DNA of 64,000 nucleotides from Onchocerca volvulus. Taxonomy: Eukaryota > Nematoda > Chromadorea > Rhabditida > Onchocercidae. A program made the position numbers and the translations under genes. Positions 39,201 to 50,700 of this stretch are shown here, piece after piece. Under the pieces are notes generated by a model that was not told where the DNA came from, ran no database searches, and saw only the letters and a list, made by a program, of their open reading frames with translations. Numbering within the stretch: position 1 is the first letter of the stretch; each line of letters starts with the position of its first letter. Where the stretch lies: the NCBI GenBank assembly GCA_000499405.2, contig HG738140.1:2933024-2997023 (forward strand). The letters run 5' to 3'.

Positions 39201-42200
39201 AATAATAAATCTCATTTATTCCCCTTCCGTTTTTCTCTCAATTTCATACATTTAAATTCATAATCATTTTTGCCTTTCTATTTCATCAAGCACGAAGCTA
39301 ACAACTATTCTTATGAAATAAATTTCTTTTTCACTTTTTTTTTTCTTTTTTGAATCATTTAAATATTTTTATTTAAAAAAATGAAATGTATATTTCTCTT
39401 TTTCCATTTGAAAAAAAATTTCAATAAATCTGAACGATGCAAATTGCATTAATGTTGAAGTTAATGTAAGTGCATATATTTATGTATTTGGCATATAAAA
39501 AAAAAAAAAAAAAAAACTAATGAATAAAAATATCAGTTCCAGTCAATCAAATTTTCAGTCTTAAGAAGGTTTAGTATATTATCACCCCTTTTCATTGATT
39601 TAGCAGTCGAATCCAACTCATCTTATCAACAGTATATGTTTGAAAAATTGAAATAAATTTTTCAAAATTTATATCAGTGATTATATTTTCATATGTCGCA
39701 AAATTTTGCAGAGATTTTATTAGATAAATTATCATTCAATGCGATGAAAGTTTTGCTAGGCTCAATGTGCTGCTATATTCTATGTTTGGCCTATATTTGG
39801 CCCAAAATAATTCTCTTTCTGCAAATTTGGCTTTCTTTTTAAGAAATTGAATTTAAGAGAAAAAAACAAATAAAAAAAATAAGAAGATAAATAATAAAAT
39901 AAAATAAGTAAAATAAAGTGCAGTTTAAAAAAAGTGCAACTTGTCGTTAATTATTAATAAAAATTTCTTTCTTGACAGAAAAAATGCAAATATATATGAG
40001 CATATACAATAGATTAATAAAAATATCATCATTATTATTTGTGAATAATATATTTGTAGATGTTAAATTTGTCACCATCGTAATAAATAAAAATACTGGA
40101 AAATATTGTCTGCTATCATTTTTGATTCATATTCAAGAAAATAATGAAAATTTTCGAGAAAAAAAAAACAATTAGTGGAATAACCGATGATGAAATATTT
40201 ACAGTTTGATGGCACTGAAATTGAAGTATTTAAGTAATTGCTCAAATATTGTCTTTTAAGACTGATAGTTTCAGTTTTTAATTAAACGAATTTTTCTCCC
40301 TTTTCAAAATTAATTCTTTTATCAGTAAAGATTTTTCCCTTTATGTTTCTTTTTCTTTTCCATATTTATCGTTTTTTTAATTTTAATAACTATTTAATTG
40401 CCATCCTTAAAATTTTCTTTTCTCTGCAATTTATTTATCTATTTATTCTATTTTGATAAATATCATCATTTTTATTATCGTTCCAACAAATACTTCTCAA
40501 TTTATGACGTCAATATATTATTAGCCTAAAAATTTTCGAAAATTTTTTGTTCCTTTAATTACTTCTTTTTCTATTCATTAAATGCATAACTTGAATGAAT
40601 AAATTTAAATTTTACCAAATTTAAAAATTCGTAATTTTTGAAAACTTCAATTCATTTTTGAATAATGCAGGCTTTTACAATGCATTATTTTCTATCTTTT
40701 GCACATCTAATGATAAAATCATTTTCGGATTGCTTAATATAAAAAATGATTATAGCTTATGGTACTTAACGACGAAAATGCAGTCTTTTCGCTTTCTTTC
40801 GATAAATTCTAAAAAGCTTCGTTTCTAATAGGAAAGAGCAAAAGCTTTAATTGCTTTAAATCTGAATTTTTTAATCTAAATTTGAAATATTTCATAAGAA
40901 ATCAATCCTCGGACACAATGAATTAGTCTTTCAAAGTAATCATAGAATTGATAATTAGCAATAGCTTTTCAAGGCAAATAGAAAGAATCAATTTTTTATA
41001 ATGAAGTGATGATTAGTATCAAAGTCTCGAATTATTCGAAAAAAGTAGTGGAATGGAAAGAAAGATTGCTACTACTTCATTCAATGAATGTTAAAAAATT
41101 AATGAGCAAAAAGAGATGGAGAAAAAAAGTTTTAATTGGAATAAACTTGAATTGGAATAAAATGATTTATGAACAGAATAGAATAAGCTATAATTGAATT
41201 CTAAAAAAAAAAAAAGATAAAAAAATGAAGAGAATGGAATGAAATAATATTTAAAGGACGGAATGAAATATGAAATAAGAAAAATGTTAATCTTGTTTTG
41301 AACAAACAGTAATAAAATGTAAATCGGAAGGTTTTGAAAATTTTATAATAAAATTGTTGACGATGAATCACATCTCAAAAAGGTTCATTTTTCCTCTTTC
41401 TTTGTGACAAATAACTAATTATTTCGCAAATGATTTCATCACTAATAAAGTCAACAGAATTTCTGCGGAAAAAAAATAAAGCTTGACATTAACTTAAAAT
41501 TCAAAATTCTAGGAAATAAGAGACAGCAAAAGTCGATACAAAGTACGATTTCTAAAACTATTCGAAGTTGGAAATCTTTTCAGATGTTGAAATAATAGCA
41601 TAGAATAAAAATTTCGTAAGACTTTATAATATCATTTATTGCTAAGGCTGATCTTAATTAAAAGTTGTGAAGTAGAAAAAAAGATGATAAATTGATGGTA
41701 ATTGAACCTTATAAAAATTTCATAAGACTTTGTTATATCTTCTGTTGCTAAGTTTGATCTTAATTAGAATTTGTTTAATGGAAGAAAACTGAGATCAATT
41801 GAACTTTAACCTGCAATCGACAGAATGGGGAAAATTTCGGATTAAAGAAATCATAAAGACCGTGAATTAATGAGGGAATACATTCGTAAAGTATTAATTA
41901 AATATTAACCATGGTAATTTCAAATTCAAACTAATGAATTAATGAAGATACGATGAAAAATATATAAATATAAAAGAGTTATTCCGTGAGCTGTTTTTTT
42001 CAAAATCTCTAATCCCGGAAAAAATATTAACTAATTCGCAAGCTTCATAATAAGATCAAACAGAAAAGTAAATTTCACAAATCCTTCTTTTTCTGAATAT
42101 ATTATTAAAGAACTTATTGCTAACTGATCATATAATTAGATCAAAAGTTGCTGCGATTTGATCAAAACAATATGCAATATTAATGATTTCAATCCACAAG

Positions 42201-43440
42201 GAAAATATCATAATTTATTTAGCAATTCTAGTACAAGTACAATGTAGTTAGATTAAAATTAAATTTAAAAAAAAAAAATGATTTCTTAAATTTGATGAAT
42301 AGAAATAAAATAAAATTTTTATCGGTTATAAATCTAATAAATCGTGACAAGCATTTGATAATCAGCAAAAAATATCATCATGCTTTGATTAATTAAAAGA
42401 GAGGAGAAAATTAAATAAATAAAGCATACGAAAAAATTTTCTCGTTTCCTATTTTTTCCGCTTTTTAAAATTTATAATTCATTCTGCCATATATTTCCCT
42501 TTTCGAAAGTTTGTTTAAAAATGACAAAACTTCCTCAGAATTTTTCTCACAGAACATTTGATTTGAGCAGAAAAATCTCGAGTAATTTAAATTGATAGTA
42601 AATGAAAAAAATCGAAAGAATCAAAATTCACTTATTGATAAGGCGAGTGCTATCACGAAGCGATGTTTTGCCTTTGATACTAAATTTTTCAGAACTACAT
42701 TCGCTAGAATTATTTCTTTGTACGGCAGGAACATCGGAACTGGACCATAATCGAATCCCATTATTCAATTTGTTAAATTCACGCTCTCGTAATGATGCAT
42801 CAATAAGACAATGGAAGCAATTTAAACTGGAATGCAATAAATTCAGATTCGGATATTTGACATTATTCCGTAAAGAATCCATCTGTCCATCCTGTTGTAA
42901 AATATGCATTCGTTGACGTTCATCCAGGTCAAACGATGATGATGAACCTAATGGCCTTCTTTTCATCCGTTTGTGCATTTTTTCGAAATGTTTAGCAAAA
43001 AATGAAACAAATAAATGAGGTCGTAGGTCATGTTTTATCTTTGAATTTGTATTGATACTGCTATTATTCGAACTAGTATTAGTGCTCTCGAGAGAAGTAT
43101 GCGGTAGATCAATTGCTTTCGAACGAATAAGCAACGGTTTCTTTGATGTTTTAGATAGTAATAAATCCTCCGAATGTTGAATGAAGTAATGATTTCGTGA
43201 AGTATCGATTTCAACGGATGTATTTGTTAGAGATTTCGTTTTGCCGATAATTTTGCTACAATTTGTTGGCTGATCTGTGTCCGTACCAGAGAATGAACGA
43301 ACAACTGGTGATAATTGCGTCCCAAACGTTGTTGCGGTTGAGGATTCGGTCGAAATGCGATCCGAACTGAGGAGCGGAACGGAACATCGACGTTCTTGGA
43401 TTTTTGAAGAATTCGTTTCTAATGTAGTTGCTCGTTGCAT
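30255..43440 (-). CDS. diacylglycerol kinase, zeta/iota type
   Basis: Phosphorylates diacylglycerol to phosphatidic acid at membranes, ending DAG signalling. Exons: 43440-42632, 37291-37171, 36778-36706, 36404-36313, 36121-35942, 34885-34694, 34437-34253, 34049-33956, 33754-33690, 33544-33452, 33205-33048, 32815-32697, 32559-32380, 32160-32014, 31829-31625, 31174-31043, 30833-30671, 30351-30255. They join in frame to 1034 aa. Residues 1-270 are Ser-rich and unrecognised. Two C1 domains follow (about 315-366 and 390-447; HIW...[12 protein letters not shown] and [13 protein letters not shown]...CSWCKRSYH). Next come IVPPTWI and a basic stretch ([13 protein letters not shown]) where DGK-zeta has its MARCKS-like segment. 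The catalytic domain starts [12 protein letters not shown] and contains GGDGTVGW and [14 protein letters not shown]; the accessory domain has GKGERIAQC and [12 protein letters not shown] PMQVDGEPC. The protein ends at QEAHL with no ankyrin repeats, which vertebrate zeta/iota forms carry. One intron uses a GC donor. Exon 1 was assigned because its last bases complete the codon before KRALAKS exactly. Confidence 0.93.
33545..33689 (-). other. GC-AG intron within the kinase catalytic domain
   Basis: The donor reads GGCCAG|GCAATT and the acceptor TTTTAG. This splice is needed to give [14 protein letters not shown]; no GT donor nearby keeps the frame. Confidence 0.85.
34886..35941. repeat. kinase intron built partly of tandem duplications
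   Basis: Three separate diverged duplications are visible: a 53-bp unit at about 34913-35014 (twice); a block of about 110-130 bp at 35420-35552 and 35590-35697; and a unit of about 36 bp with TTATTTATCGAACAT cores at 35697-35832 (four copies). Confidence 0.7.
37292..42631 (-). other. 5.3-kb first intron of the kinase gene
   Basis: No convincing exon of another gene was seen inside. It contains a diverged tandem duplication at 41605-41806 and A/T microsatellites. As a long first intron it may carry regulatory elements or an alternative promoter. Confidence 0.6.
41605..41806. repeat. diverged tandem duplication of about 100 bp
   Basis: Copies at 41605-41710 and 41711-41806 share ATAAAAATTTC(G/A)TAAGAC, GTTGCTAAG-like and TGATCTTAATTA blocks in the same order, ending ATTGAAC(C/T)TT. 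Confidence 0.75.
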
Positions 43441-43808
43441 TGTATAAGCTTAATAGATATAGATAGAATGGCATAAATCCAAGAATGCATTCATTTTGCA
43501 TTCATGCATGCAATATTAAAATTTATGGTGCTACAGATCAATTCTCAATCAATCAATATTGGTAAAACATCAAGATTTGTCAGTTAAATAAAATTGATGA
43601 AAGGATTCATTTCATTTCCTGGTGAAATAATTTTTTCATTGAAATTAGGCGAAGAAAAATCCAGAAATACTGAATAATATTCGAATTTTTCCGGATTTCG
43701 AAAATTCGAAAACGAAATAATATAAGAGATATTCTGACAGGAATGATGATAATCGGTAAGAGTATGACGAAATATCATGCGATAGATGTGAAAAGTTGTT
43801 TATATGAT

Positions 43809-43943
43809 CAGAATTGCACGATGCACGATTATCGGAAATGTCCACTGCAAGATGATGGAAATTGCATGCACTGCAAGATGACCAGAATTGCACGCTGCAA
43901 GATTATCAGAACTGCACACTGCAAGACCACCGAAATCGCACTG
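43809..43943. repeat. minisatellite with a unit of about 24 bp
   Basis: Five to six copies of CAGAATTGCACGCTGCAAGA-like units occur in a row. One copy is 26 bp long, so it does not behave like a conserved coding repeat. Confidence 0.75.
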
Positions 43944-44055
43944 CAAATAGAATTTGTCGAATGAAATGTTTAACTACGTGCAGATAGCGATAACATATCG
44001 TCAGAGGCGGGATAAAAATGCGGTCCTATTGAATAATGCGGTCCGAGACGTATAG

Positions 44056-44113
44056 CATTTCGGGGCGGTGTTGAAGCAATGCTAATGGTATTTCGGGGCG
44101 GTGTTGGAGCGCG
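44056..44113. repeat. duplicated GC-rich motif
   Basis: ATTTCGGGGCGGTGTTG occurs twice about 34 bp apart, followed by (A/G)AGC. GGGGCGG is a GC-box/Sp-type core and is rare in this AT-rich window. Confidence 0.6.
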
Positions 44114-44206
44114 ATGGTGGGTAATAAGTGCTTCTGTTGATGGGTAAGTTGAGCGACAATGCGTTGCGACAGGATGACGTAGCGTAGCGTGACAACAACA
44201 ATAGAA

Positions 44207-44290
44207 TAGAATGAAAATGGATATATGGTTAGAATAGAATAGAATACGAATACGAATAGGTATAGATTAGAATGGAATAGAATAGAAATA
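44207..44290. repeat. GAATA pentanucleotide repeats
   Basis: Imperfect (A)GAATA and CGAATA units occur in the same upstream block of the kinase gene. Confidence 0.7.
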
Positions 44291-44575
44291 AAAGCTATGT
44301 TTGTAAAATAGATGAAAAATAAAAAATAGATGGATATGTATGAGTTGGTGATATTGAGAAGGCGCGGGGAGACCGGCTAGGGGCGGGAAATGAAAAGAGA
44401 CGAAAAGGCGGAATGCCAAATAGGATGGATGACAACGGGTGACACAGCAAAAGAAAAACGATGGATTGAAATGGGGTGGTGCTTGAAATTGACAGTTGAA
44501 TTTCATATTCATCTTTTTATCCTAGTTCTTGCAAATTTTAGTTTATCCAAATGTCTTGTCTTTCTCTTGTCATAT

Positions 44576-44577
<2 letters not shown>

Positions 44578-44626
<49 letters not shown>
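44578..44626 (+). repeat. poly-T tract of 49
   Basis: An uninterrupted T run, the same length as the one at 22336-22384. Confidence 0.85.
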
Positions 44627-44628
<2 letters not shown>

Positions 44629-46357
44629 CTTAATGATGTAAAAATTTTCGTAATTAAGTTAGAAATTTATTTTTGTTTAAAGCAGTTCTTGCATTTTTTT
44701 CAATCACACACTTCTTAATTAGGAAAAGTGCAATTAATTTGCAAATTTATTTATTAATCACTAATACGAATGTAGACGAAGTTTAACAATTTATCTTTTT
44801 TGTTAATCTAAATAGTTGATTTTTTTCTATCTGACGTCGGAACAAATCTGATAATAACCATTAAAAATACATCGATATAATTTATGGCGAAATATCAATA
44901 TTATATTATCAATATTATCATTAGTGGTTGTTTTTGGTACGAACAGCCTAAATAAAAAATGTGAAAAAAATGAAAAAAAAATATATTTTTTTTAAAAAAT
45001 TTAAACATATAATTTCCCGTATGAACTTAATGAAGGATTGTGATCTGTATATTACGTGTACCGAATTGTGAAACACGCATAGCCAACAATGATTTTTTTT
45101 TTTTTAATGAAAGTTTAAAAAATTTAATATCTTGATATTTTACCGTCCATTTCATTTCATTTTTTCCACGATCTTTCTTTTAAATTTGTTATAGGGGAAA
45201 AAAATTAAATTAAAAAAATCTTATTTTTTCAATATGTTTAAATAACTTTTTCTAACATTTATTGGAATGCGGTTTCTTTCACTTTTTTTTTTTTTTAAAT
45301 TAGCTAATTTAAACAGAAAGAAAATTTCAGTTTCATTCTTCTTTCTCTTTTCATTTTATTCATTCATTCTATATGATTGATAAAGAGAATCATATCAGTG
45401 GGTTTTTTTAATGGAATGAATAAAGTTAAAAAGTAGAGAAATAAGTGGATTTTTTCTCAAAAAATAAGATAACGACATTCATTAATAGTAAAAATTTAAC
45501 TCAAAATTGCGATAATCCTCGCAGCTATCTATTTATTATTACAAAGCAATCAAAATTTTGATTAAATTTTAATTTTACTCATAATATAGATAATCATGTA
45601 AATTCCGCGAAATTTTTACATTTTTCCTGAAAATTTTTTGGAATTTGTTCCAACAAAATGTCATTGCCTCTTGACTCATCGGAACTGATCTTTTTTGACA
45701 ATGCTTATAATTTTTAACTTATTTTGATATTTTAACCAAACTTTCAATCAGCTGGACGTATTTTGCTTAAAAAGAGCCATAGAAAATGTATTATAAGTGA
45801 ACAAACAATAAAAAGTGGGAATGAAATTTTTTTGCATTTTTTTTGATTGAATTTTACTATTGTCGACAGTTATGAAAAAATTGCATAAATGAAAGGTTCG
45901 ATTAGTCATGAAAGATATTAATCATCTCTAATTTTAAAAAATCCCATTGTATTATTAAATGAATAAACTTTAAGAATTTTTAAAAAAGTTAATTTCTAAG
46001 AAACCAATACTGAGCACAATCATATATGTACTTTGGTTTTATTTGTTCAGTAACAGCTATTCCGAGTCTTTTTATTGATTTTAAATTTTATAGAATTATA
46101 TATGCTTAAGGAAATTGTAATTTTATAAAGTATTACTAATAAATTAATTCTATCAATAATATAATTGACTATTTTATGCTAAGCGCGATTTGATTGCAAA
46201 TCACATTCGTCCTTGTAACCTTATCAAGTTTTGTCGAGAATAAACTTATCAATGGCCTTATCAAGAATAATCTTATCAACAACCTTGTCGAGGATTTCTG
46301 ATCACAAATTTTTTTTTTTGATGGAAAATATGAAAATGAAAAAAAGAAGATTGAAAT

Positions 46358-47760
46358 TTAAAAACACCTCCAATGTTCTGACAATCCGGGAAACATTTCT
46401 TTTAGTTGTGAACTTCGAAGATCCAAATTTGAAATAGATAGTCGCGACTCGTAATTGAATAAATTTTTATCATCTAAGCTTTCATCGCTGGAGTAATTTC
46501 CATTCAGCGCTGTAATGCAATTTCTGAATTCATTTTTAAGAAGCATTAACAACATTTAAGAAAAACTGCAATGAAAAATAATTTAATTGAATGATTAGAA
46601 GTTTAGCAAAAATTAAAATTTTTAATTCTATTCCGATATTTGAATAAGAATCTCTAAATTCTAATTTTGAAAATATCCAATGTTTTAGCATACAGTCATC
46701 GTTGATATAGCTAATGCTTGAATTGCTGGAATAGCTGCTGCTCGTTGAACTCGATGAACTGGTAATTTTATCCGATGATATGCCGCTATTCGAAAATCCA
46801 AGTTTCATTAAGCTTGAATGAATATCATGCCAAGTTGCAACTGCAGCGATCAATTGATTAGATGTCATATTCATTCTCTGCAACTTGTTATATATTTATG
46901 CCTTGAATTTTTAAACAATTCTAATTTAAAATTTCCACAGATAATTTTTCTCTTAAATGTAATCTTTAATATTATTCAACTTCTGTTGTAATACTTGAAG
47001 CATCAAATTTGCCTTATCATGAACATTTCAATTCGGTAACTAATGATGGGTAATTATCAAATCGTGAAACGTATCAGAGATAAGAAAAGTCTCTGGAAAA
47101 GTTTTTCTCAGTATCTGATCATTTTACAAATATTTTCAATACATATTTGATTTATTGTTATTTTATCATTGTCTGATCACTGAAATACTGATTTTATCAG
47201 TTACATAGGCTATTCTCTTTTTTTTTTTTTTTTTCATTATCTTTCTATTTCTCTTGTCTCCACTGTAAGATTTAAAATGGAGCCGAACAAAAAGTACTTT
47301 ATTGCAAAAAATAAAAAGGATAATTTATTGCAAACTTAATTTTTACTCAAAAAGCCGAAATTTAAAAAAGGTGAAATAATACAATTTAGAAGACGTTGTC
47401 ACTAATACATTTCATCATTTTTTTCACTGAAATAAATCAGGCTTTGAATAAAAAAAAAGGAAAAACAACTTTCTAAATTCCGAAAAAAAAATTGATTTGA
47501 TTAAAAAATCAAACTTACCAAATTAGAATAATTTTCTCCTTCGGTGGTATTTTCTGCAAATTGAAAATATTGCAAATTTTTAAACATTTCGTAGTTTAAA
47601 TTCTAAGTGAACAAAGGAAATGATCTTTAAATTTATAACTTAATAATAAGATTAACAGGTGATTGCCTTTTTTATAGCATTTTCTTCGAGTTGGTGCACT
47701 GAATGATAATGCGCCATGTTGAAAAAAATTTTGACGTTTTTTTAGTGCATTTGATGTCAT
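46358..47760 (-). CDS. spliced gene of unknown function, Ser-rich product
   Basis: I do not recognise the protein. The last three exons splice consistently: 47553-47519 (35 nt), 46877-46694 and 46509-46358, with GTAAGT and GTATGC donors and TTGCAG/TTACAG acceptors. The first exon starts at ATG 47760 (or 47778) and reads MTSNALKKRQNFFQHGALSF, then SAPTRRKC. Its donor is uncertain: AAAAAAG|GCAATC or a weak GTTATA further on both fit. The product is about 150 aa. It contains NQLIAAVATWHDIHSSLMKL (likely helical), a Ser run of about 20 residues, and an acidic C-terminus with SDESLDDKN and LKEMFPGLSEHW. It looks cytosolic or nuclear, with no signal peptide. Upstream exons cannot be excluded. Confidence 0.6.
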
Positions 47761-47778
47761 CTGATTGTACGAGATCAA

Positions 47779-50700
47779 TCGATTATAAATTCGAGAAATG
47801 AGAAGAACTGAAATGACTTTACTGTGATAATTATTAAAATGTAGAATGAAACTTCATTTCCATTAATGCAACCAATCATAAATGACACATCAATTTTCTT
47901 CGTAGAAAAAAAAAACAAAAAAAAAAATGAAAAAGAATAATGAAAATATCTTCATGGAAAATATCAGGGAATGACAAAAATTGATTAAACGATTTCAAAA
48001 AATTAAATAAAAAATAGGAGAACGAAAAGAATCATTGTTTGTTTTAATATTTGGAAAGGTTTGCAAATTTTTTACTTTGGAAAAAAAATTACGTAATATT
48101 TGCTTCAAAAAAAAAAAAAAAAAAAAAAAAAACTTCACGAAAAATTTTTCGATTATCATATATATAAAGAGAAGTATTTGGAAATAATTAAGCTTAATTT
48201 GTCATTTATTGCAACATCTATCTTTTTATCAATAATTATTCATATATTTGGTCTAATTTGGCTTAATTTTAATTTTTTATAGAAATGAGCAAGTTATATC
48301 TCTCTGCTGCAAATGAATGCCGCCGAATGAATTTCCCATAATTTAATGATACTCGACGATTTAAAAAAACAAGAATGAAAAAATTAATGTATTCAAATTT
48401 GTTTTTAATTTATTTCTCAAATTTTTCCAAAAAATATCGCGATTATTCATTTGTAAATGAAAACATTTTCGATCACAAATTATTTTGTCAATACAATTGT
48501 GAAATTCAAATGATTATGACAGAATTGGAAAATTATTCTCATACATTTCATTGGATAAAGAAATTTTTCTGAAAAATATAGAATTGAAAGAAAAAAAAAA
48601 AAAAAAAGAAGAATACTCGGAAAATTAGATTATAAAAGAATCTTGCAAATTTGTAAGGCGTAATTTTTCGGCAAAATTAGGTTACAAAAATATTTTGCAA
48701 ATTGATAAGACTTAACTTCTCGGAAAATTAGATTATAAAAGTAGCTTGCGAATTTATAAGGTACAATTTTTCTGCAAAATCAGATTAAAAAAAATATTTT
48801 ACAAATTGATAAAACTTAATTAGATTATAAAAATATCTTGCAAATTGATAAGATTTAATTTTTCGGAAAATTAGGTTATAAAAGTATTTTGCAAATTGAT
48901 AAGACGTAATTTTTCGGCAAAATTAGATTATAAAAATATCATGCAAATTGATAAGACTTAAGTTCGACCGAAACGATGACGAATTTTTTAAAAGCAAAAG
49001 ATATTTGTGAAATGCAAAATTTCGCAAACAAATACGATCGAATGTTTGCGTAAGAGATACGGTTAGGATTGACAATTGATAATACATGACATCATTAAAT
49101 ATAACGAAAATTGTATAATTCAATATAATATCAGCTAAAAGCTATCATTTTGCTTTTGCAATGATTATATCTTTTCTTCATTCTTTTTCCAAGAATACGG
49201 TAAAATTATTACAGCAAAGTACAGTAGCAAAACATGGTAAAATACGGTATCGATACAGTAAAAACACAGTATCAATGAACGAATGATTTAATGAATGATT
49301 TTTGTTAGATTAAATCGTAAAAATTCATTAAATATTTGAAATTTATCGATAAATTTTGTTTTCAACTAAAGATCAATGTCGCATGATTTTTTTGCAAGCA
49401 TTACAGAAGAGTCAGATCAATCAAAAATTCAAACTATTTCAATATCATTTTTATTTTGATCTAATAAATCTTGCATGGCTTTTTTTCTTGCATCCTAAAT
49501 TTTTGGCCAATATGACATTTTGGCTTCATTTATTTTCTACTACTGCCTTGGCACTTTTTTTTCTTTTTTTTGATCAAAAAATTGTAAAAATTATTTAATG
49601 AGAAAAAAATACATAGCCCCAAAGGAACTAATCCCATCCTTGTCGCTTTTTCCATTAAGTCATTTCAGACCAAATATGTTATTATTTGCGAAAGTAAATT
49701 ATTCTAAAAGCCTATTCTAGTGTCTAATTAACGCAGAAGAGAATTAGTGAAACAAGACAAAAAGTATGAATAATTTCTGTAAAAAAATTGATAAATTAAA
49801 AATGAACAATTTTTACTGATTGGCCAGGTTATATTATCAAGGTCTTGCTTTTTGAATCTTCAATTCAAAACTTCTTAAATCTTCAATTCAAGCTTCGAAA
49901 TTTCAACTCAAACTTTCTCTATTCAAATTTCGTCAATTCAATCATAAATTCAAAAAAAAAAAAAAAAAAAAGAAAAAAATTATAAATTAAAAGTGAAGAA
50001 TTATGAATCTTTAATTTGAACTTCATAATTTGAAAATTTTGCTCTTTAATTAATTTGAAACTTGAATTTGAATTGAATCTTTAGTTTGAAATTTGAATTT
50101 GAATTTAAACCTTCCAATCAAAACTTCTTAAATCGTCAATTCAAACTTCGGACTTTCATCCAATAAAAAATTTGAATAATAGATGGAAAAAGATTCTTGC
50201 TAGTAATTTTTCAAGATAAATTGATAAAATTCATTTATAAATTAATAGTGGGCAAAAGATGGTTAAAAGTAAAAAGTTTTTATTCAAACAACAAAATTGG
50301 AATAACCATTTCAAATAACTCCGCGGAAGAAAAGAAGCAATCGACCGAATGCTAATTAACATTCCGAAAATTTCGAATATGAAAAAATGCTTATATTCAT
50401 TCATCATCTATTATCTTAATGCTATCCAGTATTTTTTTCATCCAGCAAATAGATAAAGATTTGAAAATTTGAACGTGACAAATAAGCTGATCCATTCCAA
50501 CATTACTTCGAAATTTCAAAATCCAACAATCAATAACATACTGCTTATTTCTATTTTTAGCCTGAATATTTATAGAAACTCTAATTTTAGTCTTTTCTTT
50601 AATGACTGATTACTGATCAGTGATGTTAATGAAAAATTAGTCATGAAAAAATTTGCAATAGTTATCTTTGTTGAAATAATGAAAAAATGCGTTTTTAATT

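Larger units (their letters stand above)
43441..46357. promoter_or_regulatory. upstream region of the kinase gene, with a GC-richer block
   Basis: No gene was recognised. 43800-44420 is clearly less AT-rich than its surroundings. It carries a minisatellite of about 24 bp, a duplicated TTTCGGGGCGGTGTTG motif and GAATA repeats, ending near a 49-T run. Its place 0.4 to 1.1 kb upstream of exon 1 suggests a promoter region. The remainder up to 46357 is AT-rich with nothing visible. Confidence 0.5.

Noticed and set aside
39972..40175. Plus-strand ORF after a TTGACAG acceptor
   Set aside because: Lies in the long kinase intron; the composition is AT-driven, with no domain and no partner exon.
42602..42916. 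104-codon plus-strand ORF
   Set aside because: Antisense to kinase exon 1, whose splice phase into the next exon is exact.
45895..45910. GGTTCGATTAG as a tRNA T-arm
   Set aside because: No matching acceptor, D-arm or anticodon stem nearby.
48100..48572. Plus-strand ORFs rich in Phe, Ile and Lys
   Set aside because: Typical chance translation of AT-rich DNA; no splice or motif support.
49356..49598. 80-codon hydrophobic plus-strand ORF
   Set aside because: Phe/Leu-rich because of T runs; no homolog recognised and no flanking exons.
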